Source: CF-39 sp035651155
GTDB taxonomy: Bacteria > Chloroflexota > Limnocylindria > P2-11E
Assembly (NCBI GenBank): GCA_035651155.1
Contig: DASRGG010000030.1
Location: 1-64,000, forward strand
Direction of reading: 5' to 3'
Length of the DNA: 64,000 nt
The notes under the pieces are model-generated. The model ran no database searches, was not told where the DNA came from, and was given only the letters and a program-made list of their open reading frames with translations. The translations under genes were made by a program, and so were the position numbers. Positions 7,742 through 17,637 of this stretch are shown piece after piece; within the stretch, counting starts at the first letter, position 1; the number at the start of each line of letters is the position of its first letter.

Positions 7742-8449
7742 TTAGCCGTTGCTCCGCAAGTCGACGGCGATCACGGACGCGAGCAGGATCATCGGCACCA
7801 GCATGGCGACGCCCAGCATGCGGAGCGCCGTGGGTACTCGCCAGCCATCCTCTTGCGGACCGAGGGAGGACCGGGCGGCCCAGACGATCCCCGCGTAGAT
7901 GGCCAGGAACCAGACCGCTCCCGCGACCGCCCGTACCGCGGTCAGGTCGTCGAAGAATGACAGGACGGTCGCGAGCGCCGGGAGCAGCGCGACCGCCGCA
8001 ACGATGCCCCGCAGCCAGCGCGGCCAGGTGTGCTGCGTCAACGCCAGTGTCGCGAGGATGATCGTGGGGAACATGCTGGCCCCCGCCGCACCGCCGAGCG
8101 GCAGCAGGCCGATGACCGCAACGACTCTCAGCACGGTCAGCGCCGGCCTTCGCAGGTTGGCCCGCCGCCCCAGATAGGCGCCGGACTGAGCCAGCCCGGC
8201 GATGCCGAACCCGATGACGATGAAGAGCGTCCCGCTCCAGGTGAACTCCGGGTCCGTGGAGATGAATCGCATCCAGAGTCGGGCATTCATGCCCCACGCG
8301 AGGCCGCCCACCAGCCCACCCATGAGAACGAAGGGCCCAGGTGCGTGCCCCCAGGCGGTGAGTAGCCACCGCGCCGCCGGACCGCCTCGGCCGGACGCAC
8401 GCAGGTCGACGCTCTGGATGGCCAAGGGCGTCAACGGTACATGAGGCAC
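7742..8449 (-). CDS. Polytopic membrane protein, unknown function
   Basis: 235 aa from GTG 8449 with six or seven predicted hydrophobic segments (for example FVLMGGLVGGLAWGM, LFIVIGFGIAGLAQSG, VLRVVAVIGLLPLGGAAG, VAGAVWFLAIYAGIVWA, MLVPMILLASVIAV). I recognise no family motif. Its start lies 24 bp from a tRNA-Thr fragment, so the native N-terminus or promoter may have been replaced in the rearrangement. The start is uncertain because no clear ribosome binding site is visible. Confidence 0.6.
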   Translation of the reverse strand: MPHVPLTPLAIQSVDLRASGRGGPAARWLLTAWGHAPGPFVLMGGLVGGLAWGMNARLWMRFISTDPEFTWSGTLFIVIGFGIAGLAQSGAYLGRRANLRRPALTVLRVVAVIGLLPLGGAAGASMFPTIILATLALTQHTWPRWLRGIVAAVALLPALATVLSFFDDLTAVRAVAGAVWFLAIYAGIVWAARSSLGPQEDGWRVPTALRMLGVAMLVPMILLASVIAVDLRSNG

Positions 8450-8473
8450 CGAGAGCCGCCAGAGGTTCGCGCT

Positions 8474-8502
8474 CAGCCGTCCCGGGGTCTCGAACCCGGA
8501 GC
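8474..8502 (-). repeat. Partial tRNA-Thr(UGU) copy: 3' half
   Basis: Twenty-seven of the first 28 bases match the T arm and acceptor 3' strand of the tRNA-Thr at 5909 (AGCCGTCCC, then GGGTCTCGAACCCGGA), in the same orientation. The match stops abruptly at the variable loop. Together with the 5'-half fragment at 7313 it shows that at least one extra tRNA-Thr copy was split here. Confidence 0.75.
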
Positions 8503-8505
8503 CTC

Positions 8506-9531
8506 CTAGCGCGCGGGGGTCGCGCGGGGATACGGCGGGAACGGCGAGCCTGGCGAGGCGCCCTCCGCAAGACCGCCCGCGCCGAGCGCGTCGGCCGCGT
8601 CGGCCGGCGCGTCGCCGGTGAGGACGCGCGCGAGGATGAGGTCGAGCGCGGTGTCCTTCCCGAAGCCCGCGCAGGTGGCGATACCGAGCACCGGCGCCGT
8701 CGGGAGCGATCCGACCCACACCATGCTGCCCGGATGCGCGGGCACGCCGGTGCGCTCCACTCGCCCACCGGAGGTCTCGAGCGCGCGCAGGACCGGGTCG
8801 ATCGGATCGAGCGGGCTCCCGCCCGAGAGCAGGATGAGGTCCGCACCGCTCGAGAGCGCTTGCCGGAGCACCTCGGAGACGGCGGCGGTCTCGTGCGCGA
8901 CCTCCGCGAAGGAGGTCATCTCCGAGCCGAACCATTCGATCTTCCGCCGGATCGCGCCATGGATGAGCGCGCGTCCGCGCGGCTCGAGCCGATCGGTGAC
9001 CACCACGCCGATTCGCCGGTGTATGAACGGCATGACGGACAGGACGGGCGCGGACCGCGCGATGCGCTCGGCCTCAACCAGGAGGGCCTCGGCGGTCGCG
9101 AGCGCGGCGCTCTTGGCGCCCGCGACATCGTCGCCCTCGGCCACGACACGGCCATCCGCGGCGGTGAAGAGGAGGAGTGGATGCAGGCCGTTCACGGCCG
9201 CGACGGCGTCGGCGCGCAACCGCAGCCGACCGCGCACCGCGGCACGGACGCGTGACTGTCCCTGCGACGGCGGCTCGGCGCGCGTCCCCGGACCGCCGAC
9301 CGCTGCGGCAAGACGCAGGGCGACGGTGCCCTGCTCGAGCTCACCGGGGTCGAGATCGATCACGTGGATCGGGCGGCCCAGTGCGACAAGAGCCGCGGCG
9401 TGCGTGGCGTCGAGCCGCAGGCCTTTCTGGAAGGCGTCGTGACCATCTGTTCCCGGCACGTCCGCCGCGAGGACGGCCCCGGATGCGCTTTCGGGCGGGT
9501 CGGAAGTCGGGTCGAATACACGCGCGCGCAC
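8506..9531 (-). CDS. Molybdopterin-binding (MoaB/Mog-fold) protein of a molybdenum hydroxylase cluster
   Basis: 341 aa. The C-terminal 200 residues have the MoCF-biosynthesis (MogA/MoeA) fold: VLSVMPFIHRRIGVVVT, a switch to ADLILLSGGSPLDPIDPVLR, then VPAHPGSMVWVG and APVLGIATCAG. This SGG.S.DP.D...A and P.HPGS..W pattern is seen in stand-alone molybdopterin-binding proteins next to xanthine/CO dehydrogenase genes. They probably act in metal insertion or cofactor handover. It is divergent from the cox operon, sharing a 172-bp intergenic region. GTG 9531 has GGAGAG abutting it. Confidence 0.8.
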   Translation of the reverse strand: MRARVFDPTSDPPESASGAVLAADVPGTDGHDAFQKGLRLDATHAAALVALGRPIHVIDLDPGELEQGTVALRLAAAVGGPGTRAEPPSQGQSRVRAAVRGRLRLRADAVAAVNGLHPLLLFTAADGRVVAEGDDVAGAKSAALATAEALLVEAERIARSAPVLSVMPFIHRRIGVVVTDRLEPRGRALIHGAIRRKIEWFGSEMTSFAEVAHETAAVSEVLRQALSSGADLILLSGGSPLDPIDPVLRALETSGGRVERTGVPAHPGSMVWVGSLPTAPVLGIATCAGFGKDTALDLILARVLTGDAPADAADALGAGGLAEGASPGSPFPPYPRATPAR

Positions 9532-9550
9532 CTCTCCGAGCCTACTCGAC

Positions 9551-9579
9551 TTGACCCGCCTGCCAGCCGGGACTAGCGT
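9551..9579 (+). promoter_or_regulatory. Candidate sigma70 promoter of the cox operon
   Basis: TTGACC (9551-9556), a 17-bp spacer and TAGCGT (9574-9579) lie in the gap before the first cox gene, giving a leader of roughly 118 nt. The -35 is good and the -10 weak, which suits an activated promoter. This is a sequence match only. Confidence 0.4.
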
Positions 9580-9703
9580 CTGCCGGCCGTCGACACGAGG
9601 GGGAGAAGCTGGTCGAGGCCCGACTCGTCACCCGTCATCCGCCGCACGCACCGCCCTAGTCCGCGAGGACGCCCGGCACGTATCGCGTTGGGGGAGGTGT
9701 CGC

Positions 9704-10231
9704 ATGCGACGGGCCATCACGCTCACGGTCAACGGCGCGAGGCATTCGCGCGAAGTCGAGAGCTCACAGCTCCTTGTCGAATTCCTGCGTGAGACGCTGA
9801 ATCTGACCGGCACGCACGTCGGCTGCGACACGAGCCAGTGCGGTGCGTGCACGGTGATCGTCGACGGCCGGGCGACCAAGTCCTGCACGATGCTCGCGGT
9901 CCAGGCTGACGGCTCCACCGTCACGACGATCGAAGGGCTCGCGAAGAACGGCGAGCTCCATCCATTGCAGGCTGCGTTCTCCGAAGAGCACGCGCTCCAG
10001 TGCGGCTTCTGCACGCCGGGCATGATCATGACCGCAGTCGATCTCCTCGCGCGGCGACCCCATCCGTCCGGCGCCGAGATCCGTCACGCGCTCGAAGGCA
10101 ACCTCTGCCGGTGCACCGGCTATCAGAACATCGTCAGTGCCGTGCAGCGCGCCGCCGGGGACAGGCGGAGGATGCGGGGACAGCCGCCCCAGGGCGCGGA
10201 GCGACGGGCGACCGAGGAGGCACGGCCGTGA
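9704..10231 (+). CDS. coxS: Form II CO-dehydrogenase-type [2Fe-2S] small subunit
   Basis: 175 aa with the two [2Fe-2S] sites of molybdenum hydroxylase small subunits: a plant-ferredoxin-type cluster at C41, C46, C49, C61 (GCDTSQCGAC) and an alpha-helical cluster at C100, C103, C135, C137 (CGFC, NLCRCTGY). It passes electrons from the Mo site to FAD. ATG 9704 is preceded by GGGGGAGG. It opens the S-L-M gene order typical of form II enzymes, and its stop overlaps the next GTG. A basic 25-residue tail extends beyond the usual end. Confidence 0.93.
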   Translation: MRRAITLTVNGARHSREVESSQLLVEFLRETLNLTGTHVGCDTSQCGACTVIVDGRATKSCTMLAVQADGSTVTTIEGLAKNGELHPLQAAFSEEHALQCGFCTPGMIMTAVDLLARRPHPSGAEIRHALEGNLCRCTGYQNIVSAVQRAAGDRRRMRGQPPQGAERRATEEARP

Positions 10232-12582
10232 GCGCCGCTACGACAGCGCCGTACATCGGACAGCGCGTCCAGCGCAAGGAAGACCCCAAGCTCATCCGCG
10301 GCGAGGGCATCTACACCGACGACGTCACCCCGCCGGGGACCCTCCACATGGCTATGGTCCGGTCGCCGCACGCGCACGCGCGCATCAAGAGGGTGGACAC
10401 CGCGAGCGCGAAGAGCGCGCCCGGCGTGGTCACCGTGCTCACCGGCGCGGACACCGCTGCCACCGGACCGCTCCCGTGCTTCATCACGCTCCCGAACCTG
10501 AAGCCGGCCAAGCACTTCCCGCTCGCCGCGGACAAGGCGCGCTACTCCGGTGACGCCGTCGCCGTGGTCGTGGCGAACAGCCGGCGCGCCGCGAAGGCCG
10601 CGGCCGCGCTCGTCGAAGTGGACTACGAGCCGCTCCCGGTCGTCGTCGACGCGCGCCAGGCCACCGCGGGGGGCGCGCCGATCCTCCACGACGAGCTCGG
10701 GACGAACGTCGCGTACGTCTACCCGGTGAAGGGAGGCGACATCGACAAGGCCTTCCGCGAGGCAGAGGTCGTCGTGAAGCACCGCATCACGAACCAGCGC
10801 CTCATCCCGAACGCGATCGAGCCGCGCTCGGTCGTCGCGCGGTCCGATGAGGGCGGCGGGCTCACGATCTGGACCACCACCCAGATCCCGCACTTCGTGC
10901 AGCTCATCACCTCGCTCAACCTCGGCCTCTCGCAGAACAAGGTCCGCGTCATCGCGCCCGAGGTCGGCGGCGGGTTCGGCAGCAAGCTGAACGTGTACGC
11001 CGAGGAGCTGCTCGCGGCGTGGCTCGCGAAGACGCTCGTCCGTCCCGTGAAGTGGACCGAGGAGCGCAGCGAGGGCTACCTCGCGACGATCCACGGACGC
11101 GACATCGTCGAGGACGTCGAGCTCGCGGCGAAGAAGGACGGCACCATCACCGGCCTGCGCATCCGCGGCATGGCCAACCTCGGCGCGTACCTCCAGGCGT
11201 TCACGCCGGTGATCGAGACCGTGCTGCACGTGTTCATCATTCCCGGCGCGTACCGCATCCCGGCGTTCGACTGCGAGATCACCGGCGTCTACACGAACAC
11301 CACGCCCACCGACGCGTACCGCGGCGCCGGCCGGCCCGAGGCTACGTTCCTCATCGAGACGACCGCGAACCTGCTCGCGCGGGAGCTCGGCATGGATCAG
11401 GCGGAGATCCGTCGCCGCAACTTCGTCCCGAAAGAAGCGTTCCCCTACACCACGATCACCACGCTCGCGTACGACAGCGGCAACTACGCGCAGACGCTCG
11501 ACCGTGCCCTGCAGGCGGCCGACTACGCCGGCTTCCCGAAGCGGCGCGACGAGGCCAAGGCGCGCGGCAAGCTGCGCGGCATCGGGCTCTGCAGCTACGT
11601 CGAGATCTGCGGGCTCGCGCCGTCGAAGGCCAACCACGCGCTCGGCGTCGGCTGGGGCGGCTATGAATCCGCCCGCATCCGCGTCCATCCGACCGGCGCG
11701 GTGCAGGTGTTCACCGGGACGTCGCCGCATGGACAGGGCCACGAGACGTCGTGGTCGCAGATCGTCGCCGATTCGTTCGGCATCTCCCCAAGCGACATCG
11801 AGGTGCGCCACGGCGACACGTTCGAGTCTCCGGGCATGGGCGTCGGCACCTTCGGCAGCCGCAGCCTCGCGGTCGGCGGAGTCGCGGTGCACAAGGCCGC
11901 GGAGAAGCTCCGTGAGAAGATCAAGCTCATCGGCGCGCACATGCTCGAGGCCTCGCCCGACGACGTGGTGTTCGAGGGCGGCAAGGTCCACGTGAAGGGC
12001 GTGCCCGAGAAGGCGAAGACCTTCGGCGAGATCGTCTTCCAGTCCTACATGGCGTTCAACATGCCCGACGGCATGGAGCCAGGTATGGAGGCGACCTACT
12101 ACTACGACCCGACGAACTTCACGTTCCCGTTCGGCACGCACGTCGCCGAGGTCGAGATCGATCCCGAGATCGGGACCACCCAGGTCGTGCGCTACGTCGC
12201 GTGCGACGACTGCGGCGTGCAGATCAACCCGATGATCGTCGAGGGGCAGCTGCAGGGCGGCATCGTGCAGGGCATCGGCCAGGCGCTCTTCGAGGGCGCC
12301 GTCTACAACGCGGACGGTCAGCTGCTCTCGGGCAGCATGATGGAGTACCACGTCCCACGAGCCGCGGACGTACCCGAGCGGTTCGAGCTCGACCACACCA
12401 TCACGCCGTCCCCGGTGAACCCCCTTGGCGTGAAGGGCATCGGCGAGGCCGGCACGATCGCCTCGACCCCCGCGGTGGCGAACGCCGCGCTGGACGCGCT
12501 CGGCGCCGTGGGCGTGAAGCAGCTGGACATGCCGTTCACCGCCGAACGCGTCTGGAATGCGATCCAGAAGGTGAAGAGATGA
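10228..12582 (+). CDS. coxL: Form II CO-dehydrogenase-type / aldehyde oxidase large Mo subunit
   Basis: 784 aa, usual length. The active-site loop reads AYRGAGR around Gly366, the form II (BMS-type) signature, not the AYxCSFR of proven CO dehydrogenases. Other Mo-MPT binding segments are present: GGGFGSK near residue 250, HGQGHETSWSQ, the GVGTFGSRS loop and the C-terminal GVKGIGEAG. Form II enzymes are molybdenum hydroxylases whose substrate is often unknown; CO oxidation by them is disputed. The GTG start and the stop both overlap neighbouring genes by four bases, so expression is coupled with coxS and coxM. Confidence 0.92.
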   Translation: MSAATTAPYIGQRVQRKEDPKLIRGEGIYTDDVTPPGTLHMAMVRSPHAHARIKRVDTASAKSAPGVVTVLTGADTAATGPLPCFITLPNLKPAKHFPLAADKARYSGDAVAVVVANSRRAAKAAAALVEVDYEPLPVVVDARQATAGGAPILHDELGTNVAYVYPVKGGDIDKAFREAEVVVKHRITNQRLIPNAIEPRSVVARSDEGGGLTIWTTTQIPHFVQLITSLNLGLSQNKVRVIAPEVGGGFGSKLNVYAEELLAAWLAKTLVRPVKWTEERSEGYLATIHGRDIVEDVELAAKKDGTITGLRIRGMANLGAYLQAFTPVIETVLHVFIIPGAYRIPAFDCEITGVYTNTTPTDAYRGAGRPEATFLIETTANLLARELGMDQAEIRRRNFVPKEAFPYTTITTLAYDSGNYAQTLDRALQAADYAGFPKRRDEAKARGKLRGIGLCSYVEICGLAPSKANHALGVGWGGYESARIRVHPTGAVQVFTGTSPHGQGHETSWSQIVADSFGISPSDIEVRHGDTFESPGMGVGTFGSRSLAVGGVAVHKAAEKLREKIKLIGAHMLEASPDDVVFEGGKVHVKGVPEKAKTFGEIVFQSYMAFNMPDGMEPGMEATYYYDPTNFTFPFGTHVAEVEIDPEIGTTQVVRYVACDDCGVQINPMIVEGQLQGGIVQGIGQALFEGAVYNADGQLLSGSMMEYHVPRAADVPERFELDHTITPSPVNPLGVKGIGEAGTIASTPAVANAALDALGAVGVKQLDMPFTAERVWNAIQKVKR

Positions 12583-13445
12583 TCTCCCAGGAGTTCGATT
12601 ACCAGCGGCCGACCACGATCGCCGAGGCGGTGAAGGCGCTCGGCGCGGCGCGCGAGGCGAAGGTCCTCGCGGGCGGGCACAGCCTCCTCCCGCTCATGAA
12701 GCTCGGCCTCGCGCAGCCGGGCACGCTCATCGACATCGGGGGCATCGGCGCCCTGCGCGAGATCCGGTCAGGGAGCGGCGGCGAGATCACGATCGGCGCC
12801 CTCGCGACGCACGAGCAGGTCGCCGCAGACGCCGGCATCACGAAGAGCCTCGCCGCGCTGGCCGAGGCCGCGGCGTCGGTGGGCGATGTCCAGGTCCGGG
12901 CACGCGGAACGATCGGCGGGAGCCTGGCGCACGCCGACCCCGCGGCCGACGAGCCCGCGGCCATCCTCGCGTTCGACGCGACCCTCGTGGCCATCGGGCC
13001 GAAGGGCGAGCGGACCATCAAGGCGACCGAGTTCTTCAAGGGGACGTTCGAGACCGCGCTCGCGAAGGACGAGATCCTCACCGAGATCCGCATCGCGGCA
13101 CCCGCGGCGCGGACGGGCAGCGCCTACCTGTCCTTCCCGCACCCCGCCTCGCGCTTCGCCGTCGTCGGCGTAGCCGCGGTCGTGACGAAGGGCGCCGACG
13201 GCACGATCGCGAAGGCGCAGGTCGCCGTGACCGGCGCGGCCGAACGGCCCTTCCGCGCCGGCGCCGCCGAGAAGGCCATTGTCGGAAGCCGCGGCGACGC
13301 CGCGGCGATCGCGAAGGCGGCCGGCGCGGCCGCCGCAGGGCTCACCGCACTGGACGACCTGGGCGCCTCGGCGACATTCCGCACGCACTTGGTCGGCGTC
13401 TTCACGAAGCGAGCCGTCACCACGGCATTGGAGCGTGCAACGTGA
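12579..13445 (+). CDS. coxM: Form II CO-dehydrogenase-type FAD-binding medium subunit
   Basis: 288 aa of the CoxM/CutM FAD-binding family. AGGHSLLP (residues 31-38) and TIGGSLAHADPAAD bind FAD, and the CO_deh_flav_C domain follows from about residue 175. It takes electrons from CoxS and hands them to the quinone pool or another acceptor. It closes the S-L-M trio with ATGA overlap upstream, and its stop overlaps the GTG of the second coxM. The two cox systems are therefore read as one transcript. Confidence 0.92.
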   Translation: MISQEFDYQRPTTIAEAVKALGAAREAKVLAGGHSLLPLMKLGLAQPGTLIDIGGIGALREIRSGSGGEITIGALATHEQVAADAGITKSLAALAEAAASVGDVQVRARGTIGGSLAHADPAADEPAAILAFDATLVAIGPKGERTIKATEFFKGTFETALAKDEILTEIRIAAPAARTGSAYLSFPHPASRFAVVGVAAVVTKGADGTIAKAQVAVTGAAERPFRAGAAEKAIVGSRGDAAAIAKAAGAAAAGLTALDDLGASATFRTHLVGVFTKRAVTTALERAT

Positions 13446-14313
13446 TCCCACCCCGGTTCGACTATCAACCCGCGCGCGACCTCGCCCATGCCTTCCAGCT
13501 TCTCGCGCAAGGCCGGGGGGAGGCGAAGATCCTGGCGGGCGGCCAGAGCCTCATCCCGCTGATGCGGTTCCGGCTGGCGTCACCGGCCGCGCTCATCGAC
13601 CTGAACCGCATCGAGGGGCTCGCCTACATCAAGGAGAACGGCGACCTGCGCATCGGTGCCATGACGCGCGAGTACGAGCTCGAAACGAACGGCACCGTCA
13701 AGGCACGCTACGCCATCCTCACAGAGACCGCGGCGGTCATCGCCGATCCGCTGGTGCGGAACCTCGCCACCGTGGGCGGCAACCTCGCGCACGCCGATCC
13801 CGCGAACGACCATCCGGCGACCATGCTCGCGCTCCGCGCCAGCGTCGTCGCGAAGTCGGCGAAGGGCGAGCGAGTCATCCCCATCGACGAGCTCTTCGTC
13901 GACACCTTCCAGACCTCGCTCCGGCCAGACGAGATCCTCACCGAGATCCGGATCCCCAAACCCGCTTCGCAGAGCGGCGGCACATACCTCAAGCTGGAGC
14001 GCAAGGTCGGTGACTTCGCCATCGCCGGCGTCGCCGCATATCTCACGCTCGACGACCGCGGCGCCGTGAAGAGTGCGGGCATCGGGCTCACCAACGTCGG
14101 CAGCACGGCGCTACGCGCGAAGAGGGCCGAGGCAGCGCTCGTGGGGACCACGGCCGACGAGAAGGCCATCACCGCGGCTGCGGCGGCCGCGGCGGCCGAG
14201 TCGCAGCCGACCGCCGATCTGCGCGGGCCGGCCGACTACAAGCGCGACGTCGTCCGCGTGCTCACGGCTCGCGCGATCCGCCGCGCCCTCGCGCGCGCGA
14301 AGGGAGGCAGCTA

Positions 14314-14314
<1 letters not shown>
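13442..14314 (+). CDS. coxM: Form I CO dehydrogenase FAD-binding medium subunit
   Basis: 290 aa, second CoxM paralogue, with AGGQSLIP and TVGGNLAHADPANDHP as FAD-binding motifs and the C-terminal flavoprotein domain from about residue 180. It is closer to canonical form I CoxM than its neighbour at 12579; the shared D...EILTEIRIP segment marks them as paralogues. It opens the M-S-L order diagnostic for form I CO dehydrogenase operons. The GTG start overlaps the previous stop by four bases, and the TAA overlaps the coxS ATG by one. Confidence 0.92.
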
Positions 14315-14823
<509 letters not shown>

Positions 14824-17175
14824 ATGGGCGCAGAGCTCGGCGGCATCGGCCGGTCGGTCAAGCGCAAGGAGGACGCGCGGTTCATCCGCGGCCGCGGCAA
14901 GTACGTCGACGACGTGAAGCTCCCGGGGATGGTCTACCTGGACATCGCGCGCAGCCCCTACGCCCACGCGAAGATCCTGAAGATCGACACGAGCAAGGCG
15001 CTCGCCATCCCCGGCGTTCTCGCGGTCATCACCGGCAACGACCTCGTGCCGCTCAAGCTCGCCTGGATGCCCACGCTCATGGGCGACCAGCAGATGGTCC
15101 TGCCGACGGATACGGTCATGTACCAGTCACAGGAGGTCGCGGCCGTCGTCGCGACCGAGCGTTACATCGCCGCGGATGGCGCGGCGGCCATCGAGGTCGA
15201 GTACGAGCCGCTGCCGGTCATCGTCGATCCGAAGAAGGCGCTGCTGCCGGACGCGTTCGTGTTGCGGCCGGACCGCAAGGAGAAGTCGAACCGCATCTGG
15301 CATTGGGAGACCGGCGACAAGGCCGGTACGGACGAGGTCTTCCGCAAGGCCGACGTCACCGTCAAGGAAGACATCTATATCCCGCGCATCCACGTCTCCT
15401 CGATCGAGACCTGCGGCATCGTGGCGTCCTTCGACAAGGTCGAGGGCCAGCTCACGGTGTGGATGACCACGCAGGCGCCGCACGCCATCCGTACGGTCAT
15501 CGCGCTCGTCGCGGGCCACCTCGGCCTGGCGGAGCACAAGATCCGCGTCATCTCACCGGACATCGGCGGTGGCTTCGGCGGCAAGGTACCGGTGTACCCG
15601 GGGTACGTCCTCGCGATCGGCGCGTCGGTCCTCACCGGCCTCCCGGTGAAATGGGTCGAGGACCGCTCCGAGAACATCCAGGCCGACTCGTTCGCGCGCG
15701 ACTACCACATCACGGCGGAGGTCGCGGCGAAGAAGGACGGCACGGTCGAGGCCCTGCGGGTGAAGACGATCGCCGACCACGGCGCGTTCGACGCCGCGGC
15801 GAACCCGTCGAAGTTCCCGGCCGGGCTCTTCCACATCATCACCGGCTCGTATCCGTTCAAGAAGGCGTTCGTCGAGGTCGACGGCGCGTACACCAACAAG
15901 CCTCCGGGAGGCATCGCCTACCGCTGCTCGTTCCGCGTCACCGAGGCCGCGTTCACCATCGAGCGGCTCATGGACGTGCTCGCGATCAAGCTCAAGAGGG
16001 ACCCGGCGGAGCTGCGCCTGCAGAACTTCATCCAGCCGGCGGCGTTCCCGTACCGGTCCGCGCTCGGCTGGGAGTACGACAGCGGCGACTACGGCAAGGC
16101 CCTGAAGCTCGCAATGGAGAAGATCGACTACGCCGGCCTGCGGAAGGAGCAGCTCGAGAAGCGCAAAAGAGGCGAGCTCATGGGCATCGGCATCTCCTCG
16201 TTCACGGAGATCGTCGGGGCCGGTCCGAGCAAGCACTTCGACATCCTGGGCATCAAGATGTTCGACTCCTGCGAGATCCGCGTGCACCCCACGGGCAAGG
16301 CGATCGTGCGTCTCGGCGTGAAGTCGCAGGGCCAGGGACACGAGACCACGTTCGGGCAGATCGTGGCCGAGGAGCTCGGCATCCCGGTCGCCGACATCAC
16401 GGTCGAGGAGGGCGACACCGACACCGCGCCCTACGGCCTCGGCACGTACGCCAGCCGGAGCACGCCGGTCGCCGGAGCCGCGACGGCCGTCGCGGCGCGC
16501 AAGATCCGTGAGAAGGGCCGGCTCATCGCCGCGCACCTGCTCGAGGCATCGCCCGACGACGTCGAGTGGAAGGACCACAAGTACCAGGTGAAGGGCGTCC
16601 CCGCGAAGTCGAAGACGATGCAGGAGGTCGCCTTCGCCGCGTACACCAATCATCCGCAGGGCATGGAGGCCGGGCTCGAGGCGGTCGACTACTACGACCC
16701 GCCGAACCTCACTTACCCCTTCGGCTCCTACATCTGCGTGGTCGACCTCGACAGGGGCACCGGCGAGGTGCACGTGCGCCGCTTCGTCGCGGTGGACGAC
16801 TGCGGCGTGGTCATCAACCCGATGATCGTCGAGGGTCAGGTCCACGGTGGTCTCACCATGGGCCTCGCGCCCGCGCTATACGAACAGATCAACTACGACG
16901 ACGACGGCAACATCCAGGGCGGCAACTTCATGGACTACCTCCTGCCGACCGCGATGGAGGTCCCGAGCTGGGAGACCGCGCGGACCGTCACGCCGTCACC
17001 GCACCACCCCATCGGCGCGAAGGGCATCGGCGAATCCGCGACCGTGGGCGCGCCCGCGGCCATCGCGAACGCCGTCGTGGACGCGCTCGCGCACCTCGGC
17101 GTGACCCACATCGACATCCCGATCACACCCTGGAAGGTCCAGGCGATCCTCAAGGCGAAGGGCGTCGCCGAGTAG
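14824..17175 (+). CDS. coxL: Form I aerobic CO dehydrogenase large (Mo-Cu) subunit
   Basis: 783 aa. The decisive feature is AYRCSFR with Cys368, the form I signature whose Cys ligates the copper of the Mo-S-Cu site. Other motifs: GGGFGGK near residue 250, QGQGHETTFGQI for molybdopterin, and GAKGIGESA near the C-terminus supplying the active-site Glu. With CoxM and CoxS it would oxidise CO to CO2 and feed electrons to respiration. Accessory genes coxG, D, E, F and I follow directly, as needed for Cu/S maturation. CO oxidation is therefore a well-supported prediction. Confidence 0.95.
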   Translation: MGAELGGIGRSVKRKEDARFIRGRGKYVDDVKLPGMVYLDIARSPYAHAKILKIDTSKALAIPGVLAVITGNDLVPLKLAWMPTLMGDQQMVLPTDTVMYQSQEVAAVVATERYIAADGAAAIEVEYEPLPVIVDPKKALLPDAFVLRPDRKEKSNRIWHWETGDKAGTDEVFRKADVTVKEDIYIPRIHVSSIETCGIVASFDKVEGQLTVWMTTQAPHAIRTVIALVAGHLGLAEHKIRVISPDIGGGFGGKVPVYPGYVLAIGASVLTGLPVKWVEDRSENIQADSFARDYHITAEVAAKKDGTVEALRVKTIADHGAFDAAANPSKFPAGLFHIITGSYPFKKAFVEVDGAYTNKPPGGIAYRCSFRVTEAAFTIERLMDVLAIKLKRDPAELRLQNFIQPAAFPYRSALGWEYDSGDYGKALKLAMEKIDYAGLRKEQLEKRKRGELMGIGISSFTEIVGAGPSKHFDILGIKMFDSCEIRVHPTGKAIVRLGVKSQGQGHETTFGQIVAEELGIPVADITVEEGDTDTAPYGLGTYASRSTPVAGAATAVAARKIREKGRLIAAHLLEASPDDVEWKDHKYQVKGVPAKSKTMQEVAFAAYTNHPQGMEAGLEAVDYYDPPNLTYPFGSYICVVDLDRGTGEVHVRRFVAVDDCGVVINPMIVEGQVHGGLTMGLAPALYEQINYDDDGNIQGGNFMDYLLPTAMEVPSWETARTVTPSPHHPIGAKGIGESATVGAPAAIANAVVDALAHLGVTHIDIPITPWKVQAILKAKGVAE

Positions 17176-17176
17176 G

Positions 17177-17635
17177 ATGCGCTTTCAGGGCGCGCTCGAC
17201 ATCGCGGCGCCACGCGAGCGGGTCTGGCAGTTCGTGACAGACCCGCTCGCGGTCAGCGTCTGCGCGCCGGACGTGCAGTCGGTCGACGTCATCGATCCGA
17301 AGCAATTCAAGATCGTCGTCCGCGCGGGCGTCGGCCCGATTCGCGCGACCTTCAACCTCGACGTGGTCTTCAGCGAGCTCACAGCACCTGAGCGCGCGAG
17401 CGTCCGCGCCCGCGGGCAGGCACCCGGCAGCGCGGTGGAGATGCTGAGCACGATGGACCTCGTCGAACACGGACCGGAGCGCACCACCCTGCGGTGGGCG
17501 AGCGACGTGACCGTCACCGGGACGATCGCGCAGGTCGGCGCGCGGCTCATGCAGGGCACCGCCGACAAGATCACCCAGCAGGTCTTCACCTGCATCAAGT
17601 CGAAGCTGGAGGCACCCGCGGCGACGGGGGGCTGA
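17177..17635 (+). CDS. coxG: CoxG, SRPBCC-domain membrane-recruitment protein of CO dehydrogenase
   Basis: 152 aa, START/SRPBCC fold of the carbon monoxide dehydrogenase subunit G family (F.G...I.APRERVW.F.TDP....C.PDVQSV, then ...GPI.ATF). CoxG is reported to help tether the enzyme to the membrane or deliver a quinone. This copy ends EAPAATGG without a clear C-terminal membrane helix. It begins one base after the coxL stop, as in other form I operons. Confidence 0.9.
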   Translation: MRFQGALDIAAPRERVWQFVTDPLAVSVCAPDVQSVDVIDPKQFKIVVRAGVGPIRATFNLDVVFSELTAPERASVRARGQAPGSAVEMLSTMDLVEHGPERTTLRWASDVTVTGTIAQVGARLMQGTADKITQQVFTCIKSKLEAPAATGG

Positions 17636-17637
17636 CG

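Noticed and set aside
10123..12396. 757-aa minus-strand open frame opposite coxL
   Set aside because: Antisense shadow of the conserved form II CoxL; low-complexity composition and no family motif.
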